This document shows, in pieces, positions 1 through 10,565 of a DNA stretch of 64,000 nt (the first letter of the stretch is position 1; every line of letters begins with the position of its first letter). Source of the DNA: Acanthaster planci (Eukaryota; Echinodermata; Asteroidea; Valvatida; Acanthasteridae). Below the pieces are notes generated by a model. It did not search any database. It saw nothing but the letters and a program-made list of their open reading frames with translations, and was not told the origin of the DNA. Location of the stretch: assembly GCF_001949145.1 (NCBI RefSeq), contig NW_019091385.1, positions 2,105,002-2,169,001 of the forward strand, given 5' to 3'. The position numbers were made by a program, and so were the translations under genes.

Positions 1-160
1 TGCGTTCCGCGTGTCTGTGGTCATGCAGCATCCGGGACATTTCCTTTGAGCGTTTGTAGGTGCGTATATCATGCAGGTGGTTTGCAGCTCTGTTCTTTTT
101 TCTGACGTTTCCCGTGAAGATTTGTTTTTCTGTTTCATACACCCACAAAAAATTTGCAAA
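1..160 (-). CDS. Coding-like exon, partial, unidentified
   Basis: On the minus strand a good acceptor (ttaccttcag, complement of 161-170) is followed by 160 bases open in one frame that run off the window edge. The translation is hydrophilic and very basic, including the stretches QIFTGNVRKKNRAANHLHDI and RTYKRSKEMSRML, with no membrane segment. I do not recognise the family. It lies downstream of the NUDT6-like exons on the same strand but is not part of the Nudix fold as I know it. It could be the last part of another minus-strand gene, an exon carried by a transposon, or a lineage-specific exon. The acceptor plus 53 open codons is the only evidence. Confidence 0.35.
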
Positions 161-420
161 CTGAAGGTAACAATTTCGTTTGATAAAAAGGTAGGAGAAA
201 TTAACTCCGATGTTTAGAACAATGTTCTGCTTGCTTCCTGTGTACCAAAAAGAACCGTGTTTCGGGCACATGATCCACCGGGTTGCGCGCAATGCCATTT
301 GTTATTAGGCGATCTCTTTTCCGGGTACCCGATGTTAACAAAAAACGGGTACCCAGTCCTAAAAATACCCGCAAATGCACACCCCTAAAAGGTTAAGTGT
401 CATCTAAAAATCTATTTTTT
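161..420. other. Noncoding, nothing recognised
   Basis: No open frame or repeat arm was recognised. The sequence includes a short repeated GGGTACCC motif (about 322-353) that may belong to a degraded inverted repeat. Confidence 0.4.
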
Positions 421-690
421 CCATATGGGTCATTCTACGAAGTTCGGGCACAGTTTGTGATGGCGTCCCTTGTTACATCAGTGAAAATAAACATCTTTTT
501 TCCATGCATGTGGATTCTAAATTGACATTGTTCTAAATCTTGCTAGGTTCTTGTAGTGGTGTGCTTCATCTTTGCTGAATAATATGACTTAATCTGTTGT
601 AATGTGAAAATAAAGGACAATAACAGTTACCGATGTAACAAGGGACGCCGTCACAAACTGCCCGAACTTCATTGAATGACCCATATGCAT
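421..690. repeat. Short inverted-repeat element (MITE-like)
   Basis: Arms 421-485 and 628-690 are inverted copies. Both read CATATGGGTCATTC from the outside inwards, then GAAGTTCGGGCA, TTTGTGA and GGCGTCCCTTGTTACATC, with about 90% identity. The loop of about 140 bp is AT-rich with no coding capacity. This is the form of a nonautonomous DNA transposon. The superfamily is not clear because no clean target-site duplication is visible. Confidence 0.7.
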
Positions 691-2075
691 GTGTGTACAT
701 GGAGGTGTTGTGTAAGTTGTACATTTTCCTTCTCATTAGGAAAATCATATCCAATATAAATGTCAGAAAAATGAAATATATGAAAAAATCCAAACAATGA
801 AATAAAAAAGGAATGAAAAAGAATAAAATACATAATGCATGCACAATGTATAATTAATGTCATGCATAAAATATATAAATGTGATTAAAGAGTATTAAAA
901 AAGCTGTTCAACTTATTCTTGTCCTACTTAATGTTTCATTTCAAATCAAGCTACTTTTTGTAAGGTTTTGCAAAAATTGAAAATATGCATAAAGTATGTG
1001 TATTTCACTTATTAACCTAATCAACTACCAAGGGTGTACATGTATGTAAAATCCTATTGAAATCAGAGGCAGACCACTGTTAGGGTAAGTAATCACATAA
1101 TATGAACCTGATATTGCATAATTACCTATACAGACTTCTTGTCAACAAGGCCAAAAATAGAAATAAGTTCTGTTTCCGATTTCTTGGGTGACCAGCAAGA
1201 AAAACAAATTTTAAAAATTACATAAAATAATTCTAAGAAATCCTATTGTCTTTTCTTTCTCCACAAAACACTGCTCAACAACTTTTTACGTCTAAGCACT
1301 TGTATGTTTCCCAACTTACATTTGCACTTTTCAAAAGAAACTTCCATTATTATCACAAGTTCCGTTCGTATTTCGTTACTGGGGTGATGAAAACACACGC
1401 GATGTGCTCAATTGAAGGAATACAGTACTGGCTCCTGCCGTGCTGCAACAGTGTCATGGAAGGCATGATGGAAATGTGCCAACCAGTCTATGCATCCCAG
1501 CCAAAAAAGTGTTGTTGCACTAAATATATGCTGTACGCGCACGCAGCTCCATAGCTGCACGTCGAGAAGATGTTGATGTTGCAAGAAGATATCTGCAAGT
1601 TTTTTTTTCACAGAATGTGCAAGCGTGTTTGCACAAACTGTCCTGCCACGCCACAAGGTTTATCGCCTACCCCTTCAGATGCATCATGCACGCTTACCAC
1701 ACGATAAACAGACATTGTACGCAAGTTTCCCATTGTGATACCTGACTAGGGTTGTGCATAGCAGCATGAATTGTCCATAATTCTTAAGAATTTTTGTGGC
1801 AAGTTTTGGTACCGGTAGCTTTTGTCCCCATTCATTCAGCACAAAAAACTGACACCCAAAGAAACCTACTGACCCTACTTTTGAGAGGCATGTAATAGGA
1901 AGCAGAGTTATTTTTTTTTTGGCCTACGCTATTTTCTTTGTGACGAAATTTACATCAAGTGGTCTTTCCATCCCTGAAATCTCGAGGGAAGGGGGAGAAT
2001 GAAAGCATACTCCTGAAAACCCAGTGTGATTAACATTAAGCTCATCAAGAAATCACAAGTTCTCATGTTACTTAC
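691..2075. other. AT-rich noncoding stretch, probable intron
   Basis: No Nudix-box exon was found on the minus strand here, although the NUDT6-like gene needs one downstream of its third exon. Open frames in this stretch (for example 1246-1554 plus and 1408-1656 minus) lack homology and splice context. Confidence 0.4.
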
Positions 2076-2131
2076 CCTGTGTTTGTCTTGAATCATCAGG
2101 ACCTCTTCTGTTTCTTCATTTAGCACAAAAC
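2076..2131 (-). CDS. NUDT6: NUDT6-like exon 3
   Basis: The acceptor ttttggcag precedes 2131 and the donor CACAGG|GTAAGT follows 2076. It encodes GFVLNEETEEVLMIQDKHR, the first strands of the Nudix fold, aligned with GAVFDESTRKILVVQDRNK in human NUDT6. It ends in phase 0. The following exon should begin near the human KNMWKFPGG motif and was not found. Confidence 0.8.
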
Positions 2132-4779
2132 CTGCCAAAAAGTTCAGAGATTAAACATTCACTTGGTAATGTCACTTAGTATCCATTTCATCTACCAGAA
2201 TGTTTAACTGGAAACATTTTTTTTTTCACTCTCTCAACACATCATTCAGCTATTTCTTGGAGTTAATAAGTATCATTTTAGCATTTTAAGTTGTGGGGAA
2301 AAAAGTTTTCATGCGATGATTTGCCACAACACCAACAGACAAGAGTGTTTTAAACAGTCCTGAAGCTTTCTGCACTTAAGATTGAAATACAATTTGGAAA
2401 GGATCACAAACTCTAAATTTCCATAAAATTACTTTGCCACAAGCTATTGACAAAATAGAACTATAAAAATCTGCCATCAGTCATTGCAAAATCTGCACAT
2501 CAGTCAAGCCCAAAATTCAGTTTAAGATATATAATTTAGTTTAAGCCACATATTTCGAGTCCACTAAGAATCGAGTGAAATCTCACCTGCCACCCCAACT
2601 TGGTGTGTGGCATACCTAGGCAGACGGCTGGCATCCTGACGTAACCACCTTGACATCACCACATGCCCGTCCTTGGCATGGTGAAGCTCAAAGCCCTGCT
2701 TGGCAGCCAATGGAATCAGGTGGCACTGCTCCTTAGGGAACTTTAACCAAACGGCCGTGCGACTCTCCAGCCGCCACTGTGATAATGATTCTATTCAGAG
2801 GTTGACAGAGAAAAGGCTGATCAGGTAATCAATGGAATGGAATAACAAACAGTTGTCCAATCATGTAGGGGTAAAATCATAAGAGTTGTTGCAGGCTCAG
2901 TGTGGGAATTTCTGAAGATGTTGAATGGCCTAATTACAAAAGCCAAGTGAGGAAACTCTCTTGACACATGCATGCAACCCAGTTTAAGTTGTACTTCCAT
3001 TGACTGTGGACATGGTGGAGCGACACCATGGTGGATGCCTGGCAGAGTAGGGGGCCCTGAAAGAGGCATGTACAAAGCCCACTTGGAAAAAGCAGAACAG
3101 CTGTATTAAATAGTTCTTCACATGATGGCACGTCACTGACTCAAACTAACGTGACCAAAATTATGTCAAAAAGCAGCAGAAATACTTCAAAATCAAATTA
3201 AACCAAATTTTAAAGGTGGTGTACACCATTGGTAAAATCCCGAAAATCGGACTACCGTATAATCCTGAAATATCTTAAAGAAAGTACACCACAGTCTCAA
3301 TCGGTCTGTGAAATATTTCCACCTAGAATTCTGTAGTTTTTGAGAAAAACAAAATTTTGTTCTCTTTTATCACGATGGGTGGCCAACCATCATAATAGAG
3401 TTAAATTCACTTCGCAAAACACATCCTTTAACAGGCGCCAAATTTCTTATATGTAGTGTTTGCAGATGTTGTGGGAGTCTTCATAAATGAACGGTTAATC
3501 CTAAAAGCAGCTAAAAATATACCGACATTCTTTCACCAAAAAAAAACACTGTGAACTGAAATTATAGAAATCTGAGTGTTAGGCATAAAGTAGAAAATAA
3601 ACTGGATCCGTGTGAAGTTGAATTTTATTGAAGGAAAGGTTTTCTTTAACTGAAAACTTTGCGAATTCAAAATCACCCCTGGATAATAATGGTATGGTCC
3701 AATATGGCGGCTGTTTCCAAGCACGATGATTTTCGTCAACAAAAAGTATGATTTCCACACGTTAATCCTCCCTTGTTTTGAGACGTAATTCTTTTTTACT
3801 TATAATTATTAATGACTCAACTATGAATGGGGTTTTAGACTTTCATCGATCTGTGAAATGACATGAAAGTGCCGTTATAAACACGATCGCACGTGCATGT
3901 GCATTATCATATAGGCTGTTTCGATGTCACGGACACAAGTCGACTGCTATGTTCCTGGATGAAGTTTTTCCATGAATCCGCAGTGCCACATTGTCGAGGG
4001 GACGCATTACTCCAAGGTATATTCACTGATTACTCCTTACCATTAAAAACTGCTCCTTTTTAAGGGAATGAGAACCTGTCATGCTTGTTTCCCACCCTGA
4101 CCCCGCGGACAATGTTCGCTTGTACTATGAATGCCCTATAATCCATAGATTTTACGCAAGATAAACTACAAGACCTTCAATTTAAGCACTGAAAATGCCG
4201 CGCTGTTTTCTCGATTTTGCACAAAGAACTTGACTCAATCATAAAACAAGTGAGTGGACTGTAAGTTGCAGTGAAAATTACACACCGTAATCAGCCAATC
4301 TTGTGAAATTACGACAAAAAACCAATGATGTACACCACCTTTAAAGGGCAAAAAATTCACATGTACAGCCTGAACATCAACAAAAAGATGACAAATTTTG
4401 AACTATCGCTTTTAAAAACAGACTATGTTTAAATACCAGTTTAAAACCAGGCAAACTGGATTCTTATGGACAAAGTCTTTAGCCATTTCAAGGTAAAAAT
4501 GCACACACAGTTAAGTTGGTAAAGATCATACGCACCCGACAAAGAATGAGTAAATGCAGCCGATCCTTCGGATTTACAACTCTTTAGATGACGATCGTCC
4601 CCCACATTCACATGGATACAGTTAAATCTGTCTTCTTTGCCGATATTCAGCAATGAGGCAGCATCAGACATACAAACATGTCTGCTTGATGCATAATTAT
4701 TACACCATTCAGTTGGGTTTTTGAAGATAGGACATAACCTCCTGGATGCAGCTGTTCTTAGAATAGAATGGAACAACAT
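2076..4779 (-). CDS. NUDT6: NUDT6-like Nudix hydrolase family protein, N-terminal exons
   Basis: Three minus-strand exons join in consistent phase: 4779-4536 (81 codons plus 1 base), 2790-2587 (204 bases) and 2131-2076 (56 bases). Together they give about 168 residues. From exon 1 to exon 3 the product aligns with human NUDT6: the DRF motif, AAF, then QWRLESRTAVWL (human QWRSEGRTAVWL), GFELHHA, WLR, SRLPRYATHQVGVAG, and the first beta strand GFVLNE..VLMIQD. The first 20 residues (MLFHSILRTAASRRL) are basic and amphipathic, as in a mitochondrial presequence. The catalytic Nudix box (GX5EX7REUXEEXGU) should be in the next exon and is not seen before the left edge. In vertebrates NUDT6 overlaps FGF2 antisense. 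The assignment is from conserved residues; the substrate is unknown. Confidence 0.85.
2587..2790 (-). CDS. NUDT6: NUDT6-like exon 2
   Basis: The acceptor ctctgaatag lies just before 2790 and the donor GGCAG|GTGAGA follows 2587. Entering in phase 1 restores the frame ESLSQWRLESRTAVWLKFP. A nearer AG (tatcacag) would break the frame, which decides the boundary. This is the best conserved part of the gene: TAVWL, GFELHHA, WLR and SRLPRYATHQVGVAG match human NUDT6 closely. Confidence 0.85.
3210..4344. mobile_element. TTAA-flanked terminal-inverted-repeat transposon in NUDT6 intron 1
   Basis: The element spans 3214-4340. Its first 20 bases, AGGTGGTGTACACCATTGGT, recur inverted at the right end with one mismatch, and TTAA flanks both ends (3210-3213 and 4341-4344) as the target duplication. 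TTAA duplication is typical of piggyBac-type elements, but these termini do not start with the usual CCY, so the superfamily is uncertain. Length is 1127 bp. No transposase is recognisable, so it is nonautonomous. Confidence 0.75.
4536..4779 (-). CDS. NUDT6: NUDT6-like exon 1 (start)
   Basis: The ATG is at 4779-4777 on the minus strand and the donor is TCGG|GTGCGT after 4536, phase 1. The exon encodes a basic leader and then the N-terminal domain (LNIGKEDRF...AAFTHSLS), which corresponds to DRF...AAF in human NUDT6. The ATG is the only in-frame start before the conserved region and gives a leader of reasonable length. Confidence 0.75.
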
Positions 4780-5280
4780 TGCGGCAACACTGCAAATTCA
4801 AAAGAACAATAATAATTAATAAAATAAGAACAGCACAGATGTCATAGCCACTGCCAAGTGTGAATCAACTTTTTGTCTTTTGTTGGCCACATGCTGACCA
4901 TTTTTCTGATCCAATTAATTTAAGACCTGAAAATTTACTGAAGTTGTTTTAACTGTTATCTTTCTATAAATATATGGCTTTGAAAAATTCTTCTAAACTT
5001 CAAATATTTGATTAAATTCAAAACATGTGTAGAACATATAAACACCATAAGTACATTGGCTTGCATAAATCAATCATCAAAAATGATTGCTGAAGGAACA
5101 TCTCATGACATTATTCAACCCAAATTCTTGTCGATAATTTTCATTTGCTGATAAAATTATTTTGCAGAGAGCACAGAACTCATGTGATTCATTATATTTC
5201 GTCCAGATTCGCTTCAAATACAGAGTGATTATTTTCAATTTAAAAATACATGTACTGGTGGATTATTATTAAATCACCAT
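4780..5280. promoter_or_regulatory. Upstream region of the NUDT6-like gene
   Basis: This AT-rich stretch lies 5' of the NUDT6-like start codon on the minus strand. By position it should contain the 5' UTR and promoter. No TATA or initiator arrangement can be singled out and no coding exon is seen. Confidence 0.3.
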
Positions 5281-6090
5281 TTTTTAACGTTTGGACATTG
5301 TCAGGCGATAGTAAGGTCTAAGTACATGTACCTTCCATAGGCTTTTGTTTCCAATTATTCATTTCACTCAAATATAGCTCATACCTAGAGTTAAAACCCT
5401 CCGAATTCACCTCCAAAACTGCCCTTAAAACATCTAATGCACCCGTCTATGGATTAAGTGAAAATCGGAGATTGCAATAATGATAATATGGTTTACTCAC
5501 ATAAGGGAAGAAAAGAAAAATTTCCCCTTCAAATCATAACCACTCTTGTCCACGAGCTTGAAAGGCCATCTTTCCTCAAATAGCGATTTAAACTATATGT
5601 CGATGTCCTGTTGACGACGTCACAGCACGCCGGCCTTGTGGACCATTCACAGAAAGCATGCTGTGTTAGTACACGCGCGTGGACGACTAAGCAGCATAAT
5701 GTTCAGTGTACAGTTTCGATATGATCCCAGCCACCAAACTTGGCGCATACTTTCTGTGAATGGTCCGCTAGGCCAGCACGTAGTGACATCCTCAACAGGA
5801 CAACACCATATAGTTCAATTTTGAGGAAATATGGCATCTTCGAGCTCGTCAACAGAGCGTGTATGCTTTGATGGGGAAATTTCTCTTTTCTTCCCTTATG
5901 TGAGTGAACCATATTACCTCTGATTTTCACTTAATCCATAGACAGGTGCATTAGACATTTTAAGGACAGTTTTAGAGGTGAATCCAGAGGATTTTGAATC
6001 TGGGAACGACTCACTGTGAGCTATTTTGAGTGAAATTAATTAATGGAAGCAAAACCCTACTATCGCCTGACAATTTCCAGATGTTAAAGT
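5281..6090. repeat. 810 bp near-complete palindrome (fold-back/MITE)
   Basis: The two halves are imperfect inverted copies centred near 5686. Matching landmarks from outside in: 5301-5310 TCAGGCGATA with 6061-6070; AGTGAAAATC next to TATGGATTAAG with its complement near 5924-5944; CATAAGGGAAGAAAAG near 5500 with CTTTTCTTCCCTTATG near 5885; and the hairpin GGACCATTCACAGAAAG near 5639 with its complement near 5750-5766. Only a few tens of bases at the centre are unpaired. No protein is encoded. Ends are approximate and no target duplication is clear. Confidence 0.8.
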
Positions 6091-6700
6091 TACTCGGACT
6101 ACCCTCCACTATCACTCATAACTCAGACCCACCCCCTCTCCATGCTATCCAGCTCTCAAACATAACCAATTGCACCTGACATGCCTTCATAAGCTTCAAA
6201 TATGCACAAGAAAAAAAATTACTTAACTGAACAATGCAGGATATGTAGCTTCGCTGACTAAAGCTAGGGGGTTCATTACTTTTAGCACCGTTCCTATTAT
6301 AAGGGAACAAGTTCTACTTTTTTGAAATGACTTATCTAAACAAGTTGTTGGTGATGTCCTCTCCCATATCAGAAAGAAAAGAAAACAGGACTTTTGGTGT
6401 TTGAGGGAAATTTTTGGGTAAAATGGCAGCGTACCGCGAAGAGCTGTGAACGACAAATAAGCGAATGTAGTCTGGTTCCTTGACCTGGATGGAGATCTGT
6501 TTCGATGAATCCAAAAAGCCTTAGTCGGGTAACTAGACGAAAAAGGAAATGGCGTGATTCAACTCAGTGGTTGTCTTTTGCTAAACTTGGGTTTAGGAAT
6601 TTGAAGTTTTCTTGCTTAAATATTGTAAAAATTTACCTAAACTAGGCCTATCAGGATTGAGTGGGCCTAATGGTCCCTTAAGGTCAAAGTAGGTATATGG
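6091..6700. other. Noncoding, nothing recognised
   Basis: Minus-strand open frames near 6116-6514 overlap each other in different frames and resemble no family. No repeat arm was identified. Confidence 0.35.
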
Positions 6701-6975
6701 CAATCTCTGCGCATCGGCGTTGTAAAAATTACGCAGAGCCTCGTTTTCACTTCTGTGCTTGCGTGCAGGCCGCCCGGGGAACCCCTAGGAAATCCCTTCT
6801 AATGTGACATAAAGTTTATTTTAAGAAACATGCAAATGTAATGATCACGTGACTGACATGCCAGCCTTTGTTGAAAAACAGTTCAAACGTTCCGAGAACC
6901 TTCGGAAGTGGTCGTACTTTGCCCTCCATTTCCACTAAAATTGGGTTTTTGAAATCACTGTTATTTTTGTAGAAG
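6700..6975 (+). promoter_or_regulatory. CpG-richer region and possible 5' UTR exon
   Basis: CpG density rises at 6710-6780 (gcgcatcggcg, gccgcccgggg) against AT-rich flanks. A consensus donor AGAAG|GTGAGT follows 6975. This could be the promoter and noncoding first exon of a plus-strand gene whose next exon starts at 8246. The link is inferred only from order, strand and splice signals. Confidence 0.3.
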
Positions 6976-7275
6976 GTGAGTGTATTATCTTTTTAGACTG
7001 TGATATTATTCATATTTGATTATTTGGCAGTAGACATGTGAAATTTTATTAAAGTCTATCGATCCGCACAGTGTTTTTTAGCCCCGCAGTATTGCAGGTA
7101 GCATACCCGCGTGTGCTGTCTATGTGATTTCAATGTACATTATGCGTGTGCGAATCGAAAAATCAAGTTGATACAATGAGGCATTTTAATGTTAGTTTTA
7201 TTATTTCAAAGTGGATTTTACAGACTTAGTAATATGTCTAGATATCAGATAATGTGATCTTTCAAGTTGGTGTCA

Positions 7276-7708
7276 GGTCAACTCGACCGTTTGCCAACTC
7301 GACTCTCGACCGTCGACCAACTTGACCGTTGTTCCTTCAACTGTAAAGGTCAACTCGACTCTCCACCAACTCTACTAACTCGACCGTGCAAACGGTGCAA
7401 CAGGGACAAGGCAAAGAAGGAACGCATTTTTCCTAGTTCTGGATCACGCGTGTAATTCGTTTTACTGTGTGTGATGTGATCTGTGCATGGGCACAGTGTG
7501 GTGACAGATTTCGGGGGTATGTGTGTGCGTGCTTCTCAAATTGGGACAACAATTTTGGAGTATCTCATTGGCAGAAGTTCAATTATTGATTGCATTTCAG
7601 TTCATTTTGTGGGTTCATTGAGTTGTATCAACGGTCGAGTTGGTCGACGGTCCAGTTGGTTAGGAGTCAAGTTGACTTGAGTCAAGTTGGCAAACGGTCG
7701 AGTTGACC
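7276..7708. mobile_element. Fold-back element A, arms of tandem short repeats
   Basis: The left arm (7276 to about 7386) and right arm (about 7626-7708) are inverted copies that begin GGTCAACTCGACCGTTTGCC. Each arm contains repeated degenerate units around CCAACTCGACC and CAACTTGACT. The loop of about 240 bp is unrelated. Arms made of tandem short repeats are the hallmark of fold-back transposons such as the TU elements described in sea urchins. No transposase is present. Confidence 0.75.
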
Positions 7709-8245
7709 TACAACCTAGAAGTTGATGGACACTTGTACTTTCGATGACATTGGATTGCAAAATAGTTGAACCATCGATAAAATACGGCAGCCTGCAACTT
7801 TGTTGCACTAGTCACGTAATGCTCATTTGTGATTGGCAGAAGGGTTTATTTCACTTAGCAATTTATTGTGAATGGATAGTTAAGCCCCAACTGATCGTAT
7901 TAAATGGGGATTTTTTTTTATCAAGAGAAATGTAGTTTTTATTTTTTAGTCATTTTATTCATTTATTTCTGTATCTATGCCTTAACTTTTTAATGTGTAT
8001 TTGATATGGAGAATAATTTTGAATTTCTTTTTCATTTTTTTCGGGGGGGTCAAGGAATTACTATTAGTAAAGTTAGATTGCATGGTTGATGCTCCTCACT
8101 TGAGAGAACAATCAATACTAATAGGGTCAACATTTGAATTGCAGTATTTGCACAATTGAATGATTTAGATCCAAGAACTTCTTTGAAATACACTGTAAAT
8201 GATTTTTATTTTTAAAGCTTTTTCTTTACTCTGACTTTTAATCAG

Positions 8246-8717
8246 CATGAGGAAAAACAAGAGAAAAGCTCCTCCCGCAGCAAAGAATGGACTCACTCTT
8301 CAACACCTCATTAACATTTATAGTGCAGTTCCAGATGATGGAATCCTGAAAAATGGACACATTTTGCACATCTTCTGTAAAAATGGAAAGTCATATGCAA
8401 AGACAGTCCATGCAATTTCTTCTTTTTTTCCGGTTAATTGCACCACCGATTCAAATCATGTGAAAACAAAAGGCATGAAATTTGAATCATTCACAAGGCC
8501 GGCACATGAAACTGAGTGGAGTAAATTCATTGACTTTTGTAGCAGAACATTTAAAACGACACCTGTAGTTTCTTGTGAAATGGATACTTCAGATCAAGTA
8601 TCAGAGAAATCACATTCTCCTTTATCGGAATTGGTCATGTTGGTCAATCCTACACAATGTTCTGTCACTGCCATATTTTCCCCTTTTTTTGCCAAAATTC
8701 AAATCTTCACCATGTAA
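8246..8717 (+). CDS. Hypothetical basic protein, 156 aa
   Basis: A strong acceptor (ctgacttttaatcag) sits one base before an ATG at 8247 and the frame stays open for 156 codons, well above most background here. The N-terminus MRKNKRKAPPAAKNG is very basic. The middle is mixed, with SYAKTVHAISSFFPVN and an aromatic/cysteine stretch (WSKFIDFCSRTF). The last 40 residues look less constrained and may be read-through past a donor. I do not recognise the family. It lies between two fold-back elements, so it may be a transposon-captured or TE-derived exon. No good AATAAA was seen soon after the stop. Confidence 0.35.
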
Positions 8718-8840
8718 CTAACACGTAAATCTCAAAGCTTTTACTGTTGTCGTCTTACTAAGCATTTTCTGAGCTTGCCAATGATGCCTAATTCATAAAA
8801 TTTGATCAACAAATAAGAAAACTATAAAATGTTGGGAACA

Positions 8841-9647
8841 GGTCAAATTGTCTGCGGGTCAAGTCGTCCCCCAAATTGAAACCTTTGTCAAGTTGTCCCC
8901 AAGTCAAGTCGTCCCCCACTAGTTCTTACAAATGTTGCTTGTGCATGTAATTTTCTTTGTAGGTGCATCAACCACGTAGAAGAGAAAGAAAACCAAGACA
9001 GAGACTCGTACATTTACTCACATTTTTCATTCGTTCTACGCAGCTCGAGCCGGCGGCTTTTGATATCTACAGTAACCAAGACGTGCCACGTATATTTAAA
9101 AAGGCAATTCCTGTTGTGTGCCAATGTGACAGCACATAGGCCTATTCTTTTAATTGTCAAAGCAATTTGAACATCTTTAAATTTCAAATCTTCCGTTAGT
9201 CATTTCTGGTTTATTTGAATAACTTTTTGAAATCAGTAATGCGGAAATGAATATTAGTTATTTTGAATTACTAGGCAATCAGTTAACATTTGACTGGGTT
9301 GTTTTAAGAGTGTATAGTGAAGGAATTTTTGTAATGATTGTATTGAAGTTGTATTTTGTAATAAAGCTTTTGTTAAATGAAGTTACATGTACTTGTAATT
9401 GTTGCTTATCGATCAATTATGGTATGATTGGGGTCCGCATCAGTGGTATGTATGAGCACTCCAAATTCAGCTACAGCCTTTGTCCGAGTGGAAAGACTCA
9501 ATGCGTAAGGCCACCCTTTTGATACCCCTTTGTTACTGTAATTCTTTAAAAGGGGGACGACTTGACTAGGGGACGAGTTGACCCGGGGACGATTTGACAT
9601 GCGTACAACTTGACCTGGGGATGACATGACTTGGGGACGACTTGACC
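8841..9647. mobile_element. Fold-back element B, arms of 15-bp repeats
   Basis: The left arm 8841-8918 and right arm 9552-9647 are inverted and both consist of variants of a 15 bp unit, GGTCAAGTCGTCCCC, repeated about four times on the left and six on the right. Outside both arms lies an AATGTTGG motif in inverted orientation (near 8828 and 9648), which may be the true terminus. The loop of about 630 bp has no recognisable protein. The arm architecture is the same as in element A, but the repeat unit differs. Confidence 0.8.
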
Positions 9648-9869
9648 AACATTCCAAAATGTTTGGCGACCCACACTATTACATAATTTCAGTCACAAAG
9701 TTGGATCCATCAATCCATTGGTTTAGTACTGAGTCACGAGAACAAAATGCTAAAAAAAAGTCACAAAAACTACAATAACTTTCTTGTTTTTGACCCCATG
9801 GAGATGATCTTGGTATTATTGGAAAGAACTGTCCAAGAGCTTTTCACCAATATCACTCCATTGACATGA

Positions 9870-10565
9870 TTGATTTTGAATAAACCTTTTGGATGTTCGC
9901 AATGCATTGTGGGTTTGGATGACATACATGTATATGTACATGCAATGCATTTTATGCAAAACTCTAAGGGAGAAGTGTACCTGAAAACGTTAATCTGTTT
10001 CCATTTTATGTCATACTCCAATTCGAGCCACCCCCTTCTGACAAAGTGTTGGATTATTGATTTGGAACGAAGATAAACACAAACTTCGAAGTTTAAAGCT
10101 TGGCATAGAGAAAGAAAATTTGAAGAATCTCTTCCAACAACACCACTTGTTGTCACGGACCGTGGTTTGAGTTTGACCACTTCAAGAATATTAATGTCCT
10201 AGTGTTGTCTAATCAAAATTACAACTTGCAGTTCATTCATCCAGCTTTGACCAGTCACGTTCATTTTTAGCCTGTAGCGGGACTGGTGCCCTTGCTTGAA
10301 ATGGGCAATTAAGGTTGATTTGTTCTTACTTACAAACATTTGGAAACGTAGTTGAAAATGTTTCTTGTATAATCTGATATTAATACGCGTGCATCTGTTT
10401 GCTGATGAGCAGATACAAAAAAAATATTTAGTAGAAAACTGTTAATTGATTTTTGACTGGTTCACTTCCCCCATAGGGTTGTCCATAAAATACATTGCAT
10501 GTTCGTCATCCATATCCATAATGGCTGCATTGCGAACGTCGCAAAAAAGGTTTATTTTTTTCACG
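9870..10565. repeat. Inverted repeat with diverged coding-like arms
   Basis: The segment 9885-10005 and the complement of 10440-10560 share GTTCGCAATGCA, TGGATGAC..ACATG, GCAATG.ATTTTATG and GGGAGAAGTG/GGGGGAAGTG at about 70% identity. Sequence outside the arms does not pair. One arm on the minus strand reads DDEHAMYFMDNPMGEVNQ in an open frame; the other arm has decayed. This is an old inverted repeat, probably transposon-derived. Confidence 0.55.
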
